From a virus: DNA of 64,000 nucleotides. The stretch covers positions 164,287-228,286 of the IMG/VR virus record IMGVR_UViG_3300032242_002041. One strand, given 5' to 3'. The notes under the pieces are model-generated. The model was not told the DNA's origin, did not search any database, and worked only from the letters and a program-made list of their open reading frames with translations. Below, piece by piece: positions 44,180 through 52,971 of this stretch (position 1 is its first letter; each line of letters starts with the position of its first letter). A program made the translations under genes and the position numbers.

Positions 44180-46430
44180 GAACTATATATCCATTTTCAT
44201 CGACTACAGGAGCCAGCATAGGAGGCTCGATTATAAAATCAATTCGATCATCAACCATGATAGCTGAAATATTGCAGTTTTCTAATCGATCAAACAAGAT
44301 CTTCTTACTCAACGGCACACGAATTAACTCGTCAATCTTACGACCTAAGGGACGAGCACCCATCTTATTGTCATAGCCCTTATCGGCTAACATATCAATA
44401 ACAGATTCCGTTAAGTTTAGCTTAATGTTCTTGTTCATTAGGCTATCTTTAAGTTCATCTACAAATTTAACAACAACTTTCTTGATAGCCAAGGTATCTA
44501 ACTTGTTAAACTTGCACACACAGTCGATACGATTGCGTAGCTCAGGCTTGAAGAACTCTTTCATGGCTTTGTCTTCACTACCGGTCTTTTCTAATGCCTG
44601 ACCGAAGCCAATGTTGTTTGACTCGTTATCACGAGCACCCAAGTTTGATGTCATGATAATGATGCAGTTCTTAAGATCTACTGTTTTACCATTGCTCGAT
44701 GTAATACGAGCTTCGTCTAACATTTGTAACATAATGTTAACAACGTCGGGGTGAGCCTTTTCAATTTCGTCAAACAACAAGATACTAAATGGATTCTTAC
44801 TAACATCACTAATTAACTTGCCGCCGCCTAGGTTACCATCTTCAAAGCCTACGTAGCCTGGAGGCGCACCAATCAAGCCCGAAACTGTATGACGTTCTTG
44901 ATACTCACTCATATCGTATTTTAACAACTTCATATCTAAGTGTTCGCCTAGCAACTTGGCTAGTTCTGTTTTGCCTGTGCCTGTTGGTCCAAGGAATAAA
45001 AAGCTGGCAATAGGACGTTTGTTGTTGCCAATGCCGGAGAAATTAATGTAGACACGTTCTAAGACACGATCTACAGCCGCATCTTGTCCGTAGAGCTTTT
45101 GTTTGATGTTACTTTCCAGTTCAACAATCTTGGTTGAACGTTCGTTTTCAAGTCGATCTAAGGGAACATCAGTTACCCGACTTAGTTGTTCCATAATCAT
45201 TTCTTTGGTAATGGTTACATTGCCCAAGTCCTTGACACGTTCCTTAGCACAAGCACCGTCCAACAGATCAATTGACTTGTCTGGATTCTTACGATCATGA
45301 ATGTAACGGCCACTTAATTCAACTGCGGCTGTAATAGCATCAGTATCAATCATGACATTATGAAACTGTTCCAAACGTGGGCTAAGTCCAATAAGAATCT
45401 GTTCTGTTGTTTCTGCATTGGGCTCATCGATGCTCACACGATGGAAGCGACGCATTAAGGCGCGGTCTTTTTCAAACGACTCGTAGTATTCTTCCCAAGT
45501 AGTACTAGCAATTACTTTTAAACTGCCCTTGGTAATACTTGGCTTTAACATGTTGGCCATGTCCAAGCTACTTTGACTGCTGGCACCAGCACCTTTCATG
45601 GTATGCGCTTCATCAACAAACAAGATACAATTCTTTTTAGTTTCTAGAGCAGTAATAACTGCTTTGAACTTTTCTTCAAACTCACCGCGATACTTTGATC
45701 CAGCTAGTAATGAGCCCACTTCCAATGACCATAGTTCGTGTCCTTTAAGGAATTCTGGTACATGACCAGCGGTCATTTCCTGTGCTAGTCCTTCTACAAT
45801 AGCAGTCTTGCCTACACCGGGGTCGCCAACCATTAACACGTTGGCCTTGAACTTGCGAGCCAACACAGTAATCATTTCATCGAGCTCTGCACTACGGCCA
45901 ATCATGGGTTCAAGACGATCTTCACGGGCTAGCTTGGTAAGCTCAACACAGTGTTCTGTTAATATTTCTGTGGCCTGTTGATCCGTGAGCTTGACATCAC
46001 TTTGTTTGTAATGAGCGTTGTAAAATTCTACAAATTCAGTTTTCTTCATACCATACTTGAGTAGGAAGTAATGAGCGTGACTGTTGTTCTCAGCCATCAT
46101 GGCCAAGTATAAATCTACAGTACTAATAGTTCTGCGACCAGTAAACAAGACCTGAGTCAGTGCGCGATTAAACACACGTTCTAGAGCATTGGTTTTTTTA
46201 GGTTGCACATCTTTGTCAGTGACTAGTGCTGCCAAATTATTTAGATAGGTGTTTAATTCCATATCTAGCAAATTTACGTCAACACCAAATTTTTCCATGA
46301 CACGATGAAAAGGTTCGTGTCTAATTAGGCTCAATAGTACATGTTCAGTTAATACGTATTCGTGATGGCGATCACGTGCTAATTTAACTGCACCGTCAAC
46401 TATTTGTTCAATTTCTGGATTATTTTGCAT
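44154..46430 (-). CDS. clpA: ClpA-like AAA+ unfoldase
   Basis: 758 aa, two AAA+ modules. Clp-N domain about 1-140; Walker A GDPGVGKT (202-209) and GPTGTGKT (481-488); second-module FDEIEKAH (553-560) for Walker B. IGFG at 607-610 falls where ClpA has its IGL loop for ClpP docking. The ClpB/Hsp104 coiled-coil M domain is absent, so it is ClpA-type. No phage ClpP is seen, so it may steer host ClpP to new substrates. A sigma-70 promoter lies upstream and dnaJ is the next gene upstream. Confidence 0.9.
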   Translation of the reverse strand: MQNNPEIEQIVDGAVKLARDRHHEYVLTEHVLLSLIRHEPFHRVMEKFGVDVNLLDMELNTYLNNLAALVTDKDVQPKKTNALERVFNRALTQVLFTGRRTISTVDLYLAMMAENNSHAHYFLLKYGMKKTEFVEFYNAHYKQSDVKLTDQQATEILTEHCVELTKLAREDRLEPMIGRSAELDEMITVLARKFKANVLMVGDPGVGKTAIVEGLAQEMTAGHVPEFLKGHELWSLEVGSLLAGSKYRGEFEEKFKAVITALETKKNCILFVDEAHTMKGAGASSQSSLDMANMLKPSITKGSLKVIASTTWEEYYESFEKDRALMRRFHRVSIDEPNAETTEQILIGLSPRLEQFHNVMIDTDAITAAVELSGRYIHDRKNPDKSIDLLDGACAKERVKDLGNVTITKEMIMEQLSRVTDVPLDRLENERSTKIVELESNIKQKLYGQDAAVDRVLERVYINFSGIGNNKRPIASFLFLGPTGTGKTELAKLLGEHLDMKLLKYDMSEYQERHTVSGLIGAPPGYVGFEDGNLGGGKLISDVSKNPFSILLFDEIEKAHPDVVNIMLQMLDEARITSSNGKTVDLKNCIIIMTSNLGARDNESNNIGFGQALEKTGSEDKAMKEFFKPELRNRIDCVCKFNKLDTLAIKKVVVKFVDELKDSLMNKNIKLNLTESVIDMLADKGYDNKMGARPLGRKIDELIRVPLSKKILFDRLENCNISAIMVDDRIDFIIEPPMLAPVVDENGYIVLDQSDPTI

Positions 46431-46464
46431 GAATACCTTTTTATGTAAATGTGGCCTATGCTAC

Positions 46465-46493
46465 ATTATACTATATAGTGAATTAAAAATCAA
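46465..46493 (-). promoter_or_regulatory. sigma-70 promoter of clpA
   Basis: Minus strand: TTGATT (46488-46493), 17-bp spacer, TATAAT (46465-46470). Confidence 0.75.
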
Positions 46494-46506
46494 TCTATAT
46501 GGATAG

Positions 46507-47298
46507 TTATTGATTACGGGTTTGAGCAATAGCATCCACTACGGATTCTGGAATATTTTCGGGTATTTGTGCCTGAATCCGTACAAACAAATCGCCAGCT
46601 GGCCCGGATCTTTGTCTAAGTCCCCGTTCGCGTAGTCTAAACATAGTTCCTGGTTGAGTTCGGGGTGGTACAGTTACACTCAGGGTGTTGCCCAAGATAT
46701 CACGAACTGGGATTTCCGCTCCCAAAATCAAATCCCAGACGCTAACGGCTTCTTCTGCAATTAAGTTAGCACCTTGTCGCTCCCAACGAGGATTAGGATG
46801 TATTCTAAAAGTAATCAACAAGTCCATGCCCATGGGTCCTGTTTTGGGATACTGTACTGTGTCGCCGTCGTTGATGTTTAGGGGTATTTCTATTTCTACA
46901 GTAACATTGCCTTGATGCGAACCCACGCTGATGGTTTTTCTTCCACCCTCGGCTACATCTTGTAAGGTTATCCATAGGCTCATGCGGGCCTGTTGTGTAC
47001 GTTGTTGATGTGGATGATGAAATTGTGCTCCAAACGCATTGAATATGTTTTCAAAATCAAACGATCCGCCATTGGTTCTAAAACTAAACCCGTGTTGCCC
47101 AAATGGATTAGGATTATCGTGTTGGGCACGTTGTTGTGGATCGCTTAAGGTGCGATATGCCTGTTCTATTTCTTGGAATTTGTTTTTGTCGCCGCCTTTA
47201 TCAGGGTGATGCTGACTGGCCAATCGACGATAAGCTCGTTTGATTTCTTCAGAGGAAGCGGTTTGATTAACGCCTAGTGTTTGATATGGATTTTGCAT
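46507..47298 (-). CDS. dnaJ: DnaJ/CbpA-type co-chaperone
   Basis: 263 aa. J domain with HPD at 31-33 and the usual flanking helices, a Gly/Phe region, then two C-terminal substrate-binding beta domains. No zinc-finger Cys, so it is CbpA-like. It would stimulate host DnaK. The ATG lies just after a terminator whose loop holds a promoter. Confidence 0.9.
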   Translation of the reverse strand: MQNPYQTLGVNQTASSEEIKRAYRRLASQHHPDKGGDKNKFQEIEQAYRTLSDPQQRAQHDNPNPFGQHGFSFRTNGGSFDFENIFNAFGAQFHHPHQQRTQQARMSLWITLQDVAEGGRKTISVGSHQGNVTVEIEIPLNINDGDTVQYPKTGPMGMDLLITFRIHPNPRWERQGANLIAEEAVSVWDLILGAEIPVRDILGNTLSVTVPPRTQPGTMFRLRERGLRQRSGPAGDLFVRIQAQIPENIPESVVDAIAQTRNQ

Positions 47299-47303
47299 AA
47301 AAT

Positions 47304-47338
47304 AAAAAAGCAGACAGCATAGTAATTATACTGTCTGC
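47304..47338 (-). terminator. rho-independent terminator between a 70-aa gene and dnaJ
   Basis: Minus strand: GCAGACAG (47331-47338) pairs with CTGTCTGC (47310-47317), 13-nt loop, then TTTTTT (47304-47309). Confidence 0.8.
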
Positions 47339-47353
47339 CAAGGGCGATGCGAA
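47325..47353 (-). promoter_or_regulatory. possible dnaJ promoter with its -10 in the terminator loop
   Basis: Minus strand: TTCGCA (47348-47353), 17 bp, TATAAT (47325-47330). The -10 lies in the loop of the terminator; a transcript started here would lack the upstream stem arm and escape termination. Confidence 0.45.
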
Positions 47354-47566
47354 TTACTTCTTGGCTGGTTTTTTAGCTGGTGTAGGTGCCTTTTCTGGAA
47401 CCGCTGTTCCTTCTACCTTTTTGTGCGTCTTGATTGTTTTGCAAACTTCTTGTTTGGTTTTACTATCTTCGTGGCACACTTTCTGCATGACTGCTTCTGC
47501 GTGTGCAACTTCATAGCCAACTAAACTCCAAATTACAATGTTTAATGCAATTAAAAACTTTTTCAT
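47354..47566 (-). CDS. small secreted protein, 70 aa
   Basis: Signal peptide (MKKFLIALNIVIWSLVGYEVAHA) then two Cys (KVCHED, EVCKTI) and a Lys/Pro/Ala-rich tail. Probably periplasmic with one disulfide. Function unknown. Confidence 0.65.
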   Translation of the reverse strand: MKKFLIALNIVIWSLVGYEVAHAEAVMQKVCHEDSKTKQEVCKTIKTHKKVEGTAVPEKAPTPAKKPAKK

Positions 47567-47567
47567 T

Positions 47568-47684
47568 TTACTTTCCTTTTAATAACCCTAAAAGTTTTGC
47601 CTGAATGTTCTTGGCAAAATCAGGTTGTGGTAAATTCCAACCTACAAATGCTCCTACTGCAATCCAAAATAATGTTTCTAACAT
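47568..47684 (-). CDS. tiny membrane protein, 38 aa
   Basis: MLETLFWIAVGAFVGWNLPQ... has one hydrophobic segment and a basic end (LLGLLKGK). Ribosome site AAAGGAG upstream. Similar small one-TM proteins with GWNLPQP occur in aquatic phages. Confidence 0.7.
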   Translation of the reverse strand: MLETLFWIAVGAFVGWNLPQPDFAKNIQAKLLGLLKGK

Positions 47685-47700
47685 GGTGATTCTCCTTTAG

Positions 47701-48330
47701 TTATAGTGCTGGGAATGATTGTGCAGGTCCCAAGGGTTTACCTGTGTTTGGGCAAGCTGGCGCTGGTGTCCCAAATGCAGGTGCTGGTGTGGAGCCAAAT
47801 GCAGGTGCTGGTGTGGAGCCAAATGCAGGTGCTGGCGCGGATCCATATGCTGGTGTTGCACTGCCGTAACCTCCTGTTGCAGGTGCGCCATATGCTGGTG
47901 CTCCGCCCATTGTTTGCGATCCATATCCATTATTAAATCCTCCACCCATATTGTTATTCATACCACCCATTGCACCGCCTGGAGGAACATACTGTGTACC
48001 TGCTCCTGGTCCAAATCCTTGACTTAATCCGCCATTCTCTGCTCCAGCCATTTTTTCTTTAGTACGGCCATATGCGGCAATACCTAATACAGCACCCATG
48101 GCAATATGGAAAAGTCCAGCACCTTGTAAGGTCAAGGGTTGCCATTGGCTATTAACTTGTCCGTGGTTAATTGCTTGATGTAGACTCCATAGTACCGGAA
48201 ACAACATAAAGTCGCAGGCACAGACAGCCATGTACATCCAACCCATCATTGGACGCCATTTGGCATTCATCCAATCTTCTTTTTTCTTTTCACTATCCGT
48301 AGAGTGATTGTATTCACTTAACTGTGACAT
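47701..48330 (-). CDS. holin-like protein (GTA holin 3TM type) with Ala/Pro/Gly-rich tail
   Basis: 209 aa. Residues 24-95 resemble the 3-TM holin family of gene transfer agents and phages: KWRPMMGWMYMAVCACDF, then QGAGLFHIAMGAVLGIAAY. The rest is a low-complexity tail with AP.YGS and repeated PAFGST. It lies just upstream of small ORFs, spanins and endolysin, so it is probably the lysis holin. Upstream is a TAA-rich leader with AAGGAG. Confidence 0.75.
   Translation of the reverse strand: MSQLSEYNHSTDSEKKKEDWMNAKWRPMMGWMYMAVCACDFMLFPVLWSLHQAINHGQVNSQWQPLTLQGAGLFHIAMGAVLGIAAYGRTKEKMAGAENGGLSQGFGPGAGTQYVPPGGAMGGMNNNMGGGFNNGYGSQTMGGAPAYGAPATGGYGSATPAYGSAPAPAFGSTPAPAFGSTPAPAFGTPAPACPNTGKPLGPAQSFPAL
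47762..47834. repeat. 24-bp tandem repeat in the holin tail
   Basis: About three copies of ccaaatgcaggtgctggtgt-gag, coding APAFGSTP-type repeats. Confidence 0.75.
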
Positions 48331-48379
48331 ACCTGCTCCTTTTTATTATTATTATTATATTTACTACAAAACTACTTTA

Positions 48380-48664
48380 TTACTTTGCTTCGTCTACGTT
48401 TCCTGCGTGATAATTGGCCAATGCTTCCGCTTCTTTAGCGGCTTCAATTAAGGCGGCTGTTTCGGCCTGTGCTTTGGTTGCAGCGGCCAATGCAGCTAAA
48501 TGTGCGGCCTTGCTAAACTTGGCGGCACGCTGTTTGGCATCTGCCAAGGCACGTTCCGCGGCCGCAACATCATCAATTGCTTCTGTGGACAACTTTTTAG
48601 CATTGGTAAATGCTTCTTTTAACTTGCCCGCTACTGTTTGTTCTAATCGAGTAAACCAACCCAT
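48380..48664 (-). CDS. alanine-rich coiled-coil protein, 94 aa
   Basis: Start MGWFTRLEQTVAG after AAGGAGAATAAA. An amphipathic N-terminus is followed by long Ala/Lys/Glu helices (AAERALADAKQRAAKF). Could attach to the membrane next to the holin. Function unknown. Confidence 0.65.
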   Translation of the reverse strand: MGWFTRLEQTVAGKLKEAFTNAKKLSTEAIDDVAAAERALADAKQRAAKFSKAAHLAALAAATKAQAETAALIEAAKEAEALANYHAGNVDEAK

Positions 48665-48674
48665 TTTATTCTCC

Positions 48675-48932
48675 TTAAACGGCTCCAGCAATCATAATTA
48701 GCCCGGTAATACAAGTGTTTAAAGTTTCTTTAAACGACAAGGCACTCATGTCATTTAGAATGGCCAATTGATTTTGAGCGTCCTTAAGGATTTCTGCTGT
48801 GTCTTGTGGCGACATTTGTCCTGCCTTGGCTTGTTCTACGATTTGATTTATTTGCGAGGCAAAATTAGCAAATGTTGGATCACCAGAGTTGGCGATATTA
48901 TAAAGTTGTTGTTGAATTTCATCTAGTGTCAT
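48675..48932 (-). CDS. small helical protein, 85 aa
   Basis: Two or more helices with Gln-rich segments and a hydrophobic C-terminus (ITGLIMIAGAV). Coupled to the lipoprotein gene upstream by ATGA. Function unknown; it is part of the lysis gene cluster. Confidence 0.65.
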   Translation of the reverse strand: MTLDEIQQQLYNIANSGDPTFANFASQINQIVEQAKAGQMSPQDTAEILKDAQNQLAILNDMSALSFKETLNTCITGLIMIAGAV

Positions 48933-49327
48933 CTTGGTCTATTTCCTATAACGTGTTGTATTACTCGGGCACTGTTCTCAATACTTGTGTATTTTAACTT
49001 ACAGAACAAGGGAGGAACAGGAGGTGTATCATAACGTTTGGCTAACCCTTGCGCTATATCATTTAAACTTTTAGCGGCCTTATAACTATCTGTGTTATTA
49101 GGAATCTGCTCGCTGTAAACTTCATATAACTCTGTCTTGCGGGCTAATGCAACAGCATTTGGTTGTGCTACCAATGGATTGCTACAGCCATCTCGATAGT
49201 ATGCAGCATCTACACGAATCTCAGTTATAATACGATATTCATTGGAATCAAAGCTGGTCATCATTATAGCGTCATAAACAGCACAGCTTGACAACACAGG
49301 CAACAGTAGCAAGACTAATCTTTTCAT
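48929..49327 (-). CDS. lipoprotein, 132 aa
   Basis: Signal MKRLVLLLLPVLSSC with lipobox LSSC (Cys15). The mature part contains two or more Cys and a Pro patch (DTPPVPPLF). Part of the lysis cassette; may support the spanin pair or act on the outer membrane. Overlaps its neighbour by ATGA. Confidence 0.65.
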   Translation of the reverse strand: MKRLVLLLLPVLSSCAVYDAIMMTSFDSNEYRIITEIRVDAAYYRDGCSNPLVAQPNAVALARKTELYEVYSEQIPNNTDSYKAAKSLNDIAQGLAKRYDTPPVPPLFCKLKYTSIENSARVIQHVIGNRPR

Positions 49328-49596
49328 TGTGCGCCTTGGTAAATTTGCTTGTGTGTGTTATACCAATTTTGCCAGGCTTCATACCGGTCTTTAAGAATAT
49401 AGTATTTAGAAAAATTAGTGTTGGCGTTGTCAATTAGGTCGCTTAATTTGGTTTGGTCGGCGGCCAACGGGGTTAGGTCTTCGGCAGGTTCCATTAGTTC
49501 GGCGGGTGCATCGGGCCATTTAATATTGATCGGTGCAACTTTGGTGGCACATCCAACTAGACCAACAAGCATTACAGCAATAAGTAATCGTTTCAT
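49324..49596 (-). CDS. o-spanin-like lipoprotein (Rz1-type)
   Basis: 90 aa. Lipobox LVGC (Cys16), then a Pro-rich start (VAPINIKWPDAPAELMEPAEDL) and a short helix, the layout of outer-membrane spanins. It follows the i-spanin-like gene by ATGA. Spanins join inner and outer membranes for the last step of lysis. Confidence 0.7.
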   Translation of the reverse strand: MKRLLIAVMLVGLVGCATKVAPINIKWPDAPAELMEPAEDLTPLAADQTKLSDLIDNANTNFSKYYILKDRYEAWQNWYNTHKQIYQGAQ

Positions 49597-50066
49597 TTTG
49601 TTGGTCCTAATATCTTACTACCGGAGTTTTTTACGGCACGGTTATAGTCTTCCCATGCGTCACTATTGATCTTATTGCAATCAGCATTGATCTTGTCTCG
49701 GTCTTTCTGAATAATAACACTTACTCCATAAGCACGACCTTTAACTAAGTGTGCATTGGCATCAAGTGCTTGACTTAATTGTTGATTAGCTGCCTTGGCC
49801 TGTTCGTCAGCAATGTCTGCCTTGTGTTGTGCTTCTATAACATCGGCTTTGTACACGGCAATCACACCGGCACCACCATACATAAACACACCGGTCAGCA
49901 TGGCAATAAACGCCACAGGTTTGATAAACTTGGCATACAGGCTAAACTGTGGCAAATGACTGATAACACCAGCAAAGAACCAGATCACAAAAGCACCACC
50001 GGCCAGAGCAGGCCATAGCCAGTCTGGAATGTTGCCTAAGGCGTAGTGGACAAATAATTCAAACAT
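49593..50066 (-). CDS. i-spanin-like membrane protein
   Basis: 157 aa. Two N-terminal hydrophobic segments (about 15-37 and 48-70), then a long charged helix (AQHKADIADEQAKAANQQL) and a Cys-bearing end, like Rz-type spanins with an extra TM. Its ATG overlaps the endolysin stop (TAATG). Confidence 0.7.
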   Translation of the reverse strand: MFELFVHYALGNIPDWLWPALAGGAFVIWFFAGVISHLPQFSLYAKFIKPVAFIAMLTGVFMYGGAGVIAVYKADVIEAQHKADIADEQAKAANQQLSQALDANAHLVKGRAYGVSVIIQKDRDKINADCNKINSDAWEDYNRAVKNSGSKILGPTK

Positions 50067-50677
50067 TATGAACTAAACACCTGCATGGCCTGCAGGTAAC
50101 GATGCTGACGATCATCTAATCCCAAGGTGCCGCCATTGATCTTCTTGGTCATGGTAACAAAGTCTCCCGAGTCAGCATAAGAATTTAAGTTGTTGTTTTC
50201 CCAGAACCAGCAGGCACTTTGAACAGCACCTTCAAATGTTTGTAGGAACGCAGGAACATCATTGATCGCCATACCAACTGAATCAGCAAACGCTTGATAG
50301 TTTACACGCCCTGTAACTTGTAACAAGCCTCGGCCGCAAAAGTTCCAACCGTCGCCTGACGCTTCATCGCCATTGCCCATACGGCCAGCATAGGCACGGT
50401 TGGCAATACGTTCTGGATTGTGAGCGTATTGCTCGGCGATATCTGGAGTAAAGTGGCTAGGCCAGACCCGACAAAGACTGGCCGCTTGATAGTTTAAGTT
50501 TTCATGTAAGGCAGAATAACCACCCGACTCGTGTGCTGTTTGTGCTAAGAATGCCGCCACACGCTGTGGTGTAGTGATATCATAATCTGGTAGTATTTTG
50601 TTCAAGGCTTCGCACCAATGGTCAACATAAGGGTTGCCCGGTAGGATTTGTGCTAATTGATCTTGTCTGATTTCCAT
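50066..50677 (-). CDS. endolysin, GH19 (chitinase/lysozyme) family
   Basis: 203 aa from MEIRQDQ (ribosome site GGAG). GH19 features: AAFLAQTAHESGGYS with catalytic Glu50, a long helix of the family, DGWNFCGRGLLQVTGR and NYQAFADSVG. Cleaves peptidoglycan glycan strands. Part of the lysis cassette with holin and spanins. Confidence 0.88.
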   Translation of the reverse strand: MEIRQDQLAQILPGNPYVDHWCEALNKILPDYDITTPQRVAAFLAQTAHESGGYSALHENLNYQAASLCRVWPSHFTPDIAEQYAHNPERIANRAYAGRMGNGDEASGDGWNFCGRGLLQVTGRVNYQAFADSVGMAINDVPAFLQTFEGAVQSACWFWENNNLNSYADSGDFVTMTKKINGGTLGLDDRQHRYLQAMQVFSS

Positions 50678-50719
50678 GGTATTGTGCTCCGTTGATACCA
50701 ATATTTAGCTGATCAAGTG

Positions 50720-51379
50720 TTACAAACTATAAGGGCTCCGACTTCTTAATATACGCAGAAAATCTCTAGTTTTGTCTGTAACTACACCGGTCATCTGTAG
50801 TGTAATCCTGGGGCCATGTCCTGCGTTGGCAGTTGAGTGTGGAATGTTTTGCCAGTCAAAAGTGTGAACATCACCGGCACGCCATCCTGTATGGAGATAG
50901 TTGCCGTAGCTAAAGAAATGTCCTGGTTCATAGTCGTTGAGCGCAATCATAACTCGCATGACTTTGGAAGGGTCTTCTGGATTCCACTTTTCTAGTTTGT
51001 CTAAATGTAAGTTCCAAACTTGTCCTGGTTGTTGAACGTGCAAGCGCATTTTACAGTTGTCCATGCCAAACCATACAGCAATTTTGTTAAATGTTTCCGG
51101 AACGTCCCAGGATAGGTCACCAACAATATGATCTTTGCCGTAGCCAAACTGCTCAAGATCGTAATCCTCTTGATCGTATTCTTCTGCAGGACGGTCAGCA
51201 CCCCGGCCACGAGTACGCCATGTTTTAGGCTTTGCCAGCTCTACAATAGTTGCTAGCTCATCTTGCCAAAATGGCGAAATATTACCTAGGCTAGTAACAC
51301 AGTCTTGATCTGGATCAAATCTAAAATTATCAAAATGATACGTACTACGCTGTTTAGTTAATTCCCAACTTCCGTTCAT
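50720..51379 (-). CDS. 2-oxoglutarate/Fe(II) oxygenase-like protein
   Basis: 219 aa. HLHLDKL (H-x-D) and a distal PHSTANAGHGPRITLQ with His and Arg fit the jelly-roll 2OG oxygenase site. The family hydroxylates proteins, bases or small molecules; T4-like phages carry several. Coupled by ATGA to the sulfotransferase-like gene upstream. Confidence 0.65.
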   Translation of the reverse strand: MNGSWELTKQRSTYHFDNFRFDPDQDCVTSLGNISPFWQDELATIVELAKPKTWRTRGRGADRPAEEYDQEDYDLEQFGYGKDHIVGDLSWDVPETFNKIAVWFGMDNCKMRLHVQQPGQVWNLHLDKLEKWNPEDPSKVMRVMIALNDYEPGHFFSYGNYLHTGWRAGDVHTFDWQNIPHSTANAGHGPRITLQMTGVVTDKTRDFLRILRSRSPYSL

Positions 51380-51993
51380 ATTACTTTGACTCCTAAGTCT
51401 GATTTGTTGTAATTCTGCTTATACTCGTCTGGTGCAGGTTGAATACCCAATATGTGTGCTAGAGCAAAATTATCAGTGGGCATCATACCTGTGTATTTGT
51501 CCCATGCCAGTTGAATATCTCTGTTTTGATCAGCTATAATTCCTGCCATGGTTCGTAAATCTTTATAATACTTAGTATAGCTAGGATAGGTAATGTTGAA
51601 ATGCCCGCACTTGACCCACCAACCCAAACATGCATCATCGCCGCGGTGTGCTAAGATAATAGGAGCATCTGGCCAGGTATGACGCAAGAAGTCAATGTTG
51701 TGAGCAAAAATATGGCTCTTGATAATACGCACACCTTCACCACTAAACGGTTCATCAAACCGCCGTTCTAATTCTGCTTTGCTCAAAGTGCTAAGATCTG
51801 CCGGTAAGTCAAATTCCATGCCTGGATCAAAGTACGCACCTAGATGCATGAGCTCAAGTTGTCCAGGAGCATCGTGCCAGTATGTGCGCTCTTCTGAGTA
51901 GTCACTACGATCAACACTGGAACTATAGTAAATATTTTTAATTAAACTTGACCACTTGCTACCAGGAGCGGCTGCACAAAATATATATTTCAT
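51376..51993 (-). CDS. sulfotransferase-like protein
   Basis: 205 aa. APGSKWSS near the N-terminus matches the 5' phosphosulfate-binding loop, and LAHRGDDACLGWWVKCGHF is in the position of the 3' phosphate site. The family moves sulfate from PAPS to sugars or small molecules. The target is unknown. Confidence 0.6.
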   Translation of the reverse strand: MKYIFCAAAPGSKWSSLIKNIYYSSSVDRSDYSEERTYWHDAPGQLELMHLGAYFDPGMEFDLPADLSTLSKAELERRFDEPFSGEGVRIIKSHIFAHNIDFLRHTWPDAPIILAHRGDDACLGWWVKCGHFNITYPSYTKYYKDLRTMAGIIADQNRDIQLAWDKYTGMMPTDNFALAHILGIQPAPDEYKQNYNKSDLGVKVI

Positions 51994-52970
51994 TAATTGG
52001 TTCCTTCTGCGCTGATGTACTTTTGCATAGGCAAGAAGGTGGCACGTAGATCTTCTATCTGCTGATTTAATCCCTTGGGAGTAAGTTCACGCTCTTCAAC
52101 AAAGACCAAATTTTGGTCGCACCACTCTCGATATTCTTTAGTTTTCATTGCGGCGCTAAATGTTCGTTGATACCAAGCAACAATGTCTTTAGGAGTTTTA
52201 GGCGGAAGTGCTATTGCCCATCCGGCATAAACATTAATACCTGGAGCAATTGTGCTTAAGAATGGAACATTGGGATATTGTGCTAACTTACGATCGCCGG
52301 TGAATCCAATGATTTTTACTTTACCAGCATCAGCTAAAGGATGAGCTACAGCAATAGGCATTATTCCAAATTCTGTGCCACCGGCATCCAGACTGGCCAC
52401 ACTGGTAACTGCTTGCAATGGACCTTGGAACTTGATAAACTTGACCTGATCACGCTTGCCATTGCCTTTGACCATCAAGTATTCATAAGCCATGCGATGT
52501 GCGCCCCCGCCAATGGCCACGTTAATAGGTCGATCTGTGGTAGAAATTAATCGCACAAAATCTATAGGAGTGTTTACCCGGCTGTTGGGCCAGGCTACCA
52601 ATACCAACGGACTCTTGCCCATGGTCAATACGTATTCAAATGAATTGTAATCAAATTTTTTAACTTTCTTTTCCCAAATATCATTAGTAACAAACGTACT
52701 CATATGGCTAGGAATACCTGCGGTGTAACCGTCGGGAGCAGCATCGTACACATAATTCATGCCTACCACTGAGTCAGCACCGGGTTTATTTTCAATAACA
52801 AATTTAACCTTGCTCATTTTCTTTTCTGAAATGATGCTGGCTAACTTACGAAAAGCAATTTCATTTCCTGCTCCAGGAGCATTACCTATAACAACAATTA
52901 CAGGTTTTGTGGGTTCCCAGGCAAATGCCAGTGTGGGTATTAATAATAGTATTGCTAACAAACGTTTCAT
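51993..52970 (-). CDS. Bug/TctC-family periplasmic solute-binding protein
   Basis: 325 aa. A Sec signal MKRLLAILLLIPTLAFA (1-17) is followed by the tripartite-tricarboxylate receptor fold: VVIGNAPGAGNE in place of the usual P-x-G-G-x-x-D loop, VIENKPGADSVVG and VPFLSTIAPG. The family binds carboxylates or similar solutes and is abundant in Betaproteobacteria. In a phage it may be an auxiliary metabolic gene for uptake. Start overlaps the sulfotransferase-like gene's coding region at TAATG. Confidence 0.88.
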   Translation of the reverse strand: MKRLLAILLLIPTLAFAWEPTKPVIVVIGNAPGAGNEIAFRKLASIISEKKMSKVKFVIENKPGADSVVGMNYVYDAAPDGYTAGIPSHMSTFVTNDIWEKKVKKFDYNSFEYVLTMGKSPLVLVAWPNSRVNTPIDFVRLISTTDRPINVAIGGGAHRMAYEYLMVKGNGKRDQVKFIKFQGPLQAVTSVASLDAGGTEFGIMPIAVAHPLADAGKVKIIGFTGDRKLAQYPNVPFLSTIAPGINVYAGWAIALPPKTPKDIVAWYQRTFSAAMKTKEYREWCDQNLVFVEERELTPKGLNQQIEDLRATFLPMQKYISAEGTN

Positions 52971-52971
52971 T

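Noticed and set aside
47719-48027. Plus-strand Cys/Trp-rich frame over the holin tail
   Set aside because: Antisense of the Ala/Pro/Gly tandem repeat; composition is an artefact of the repeat.
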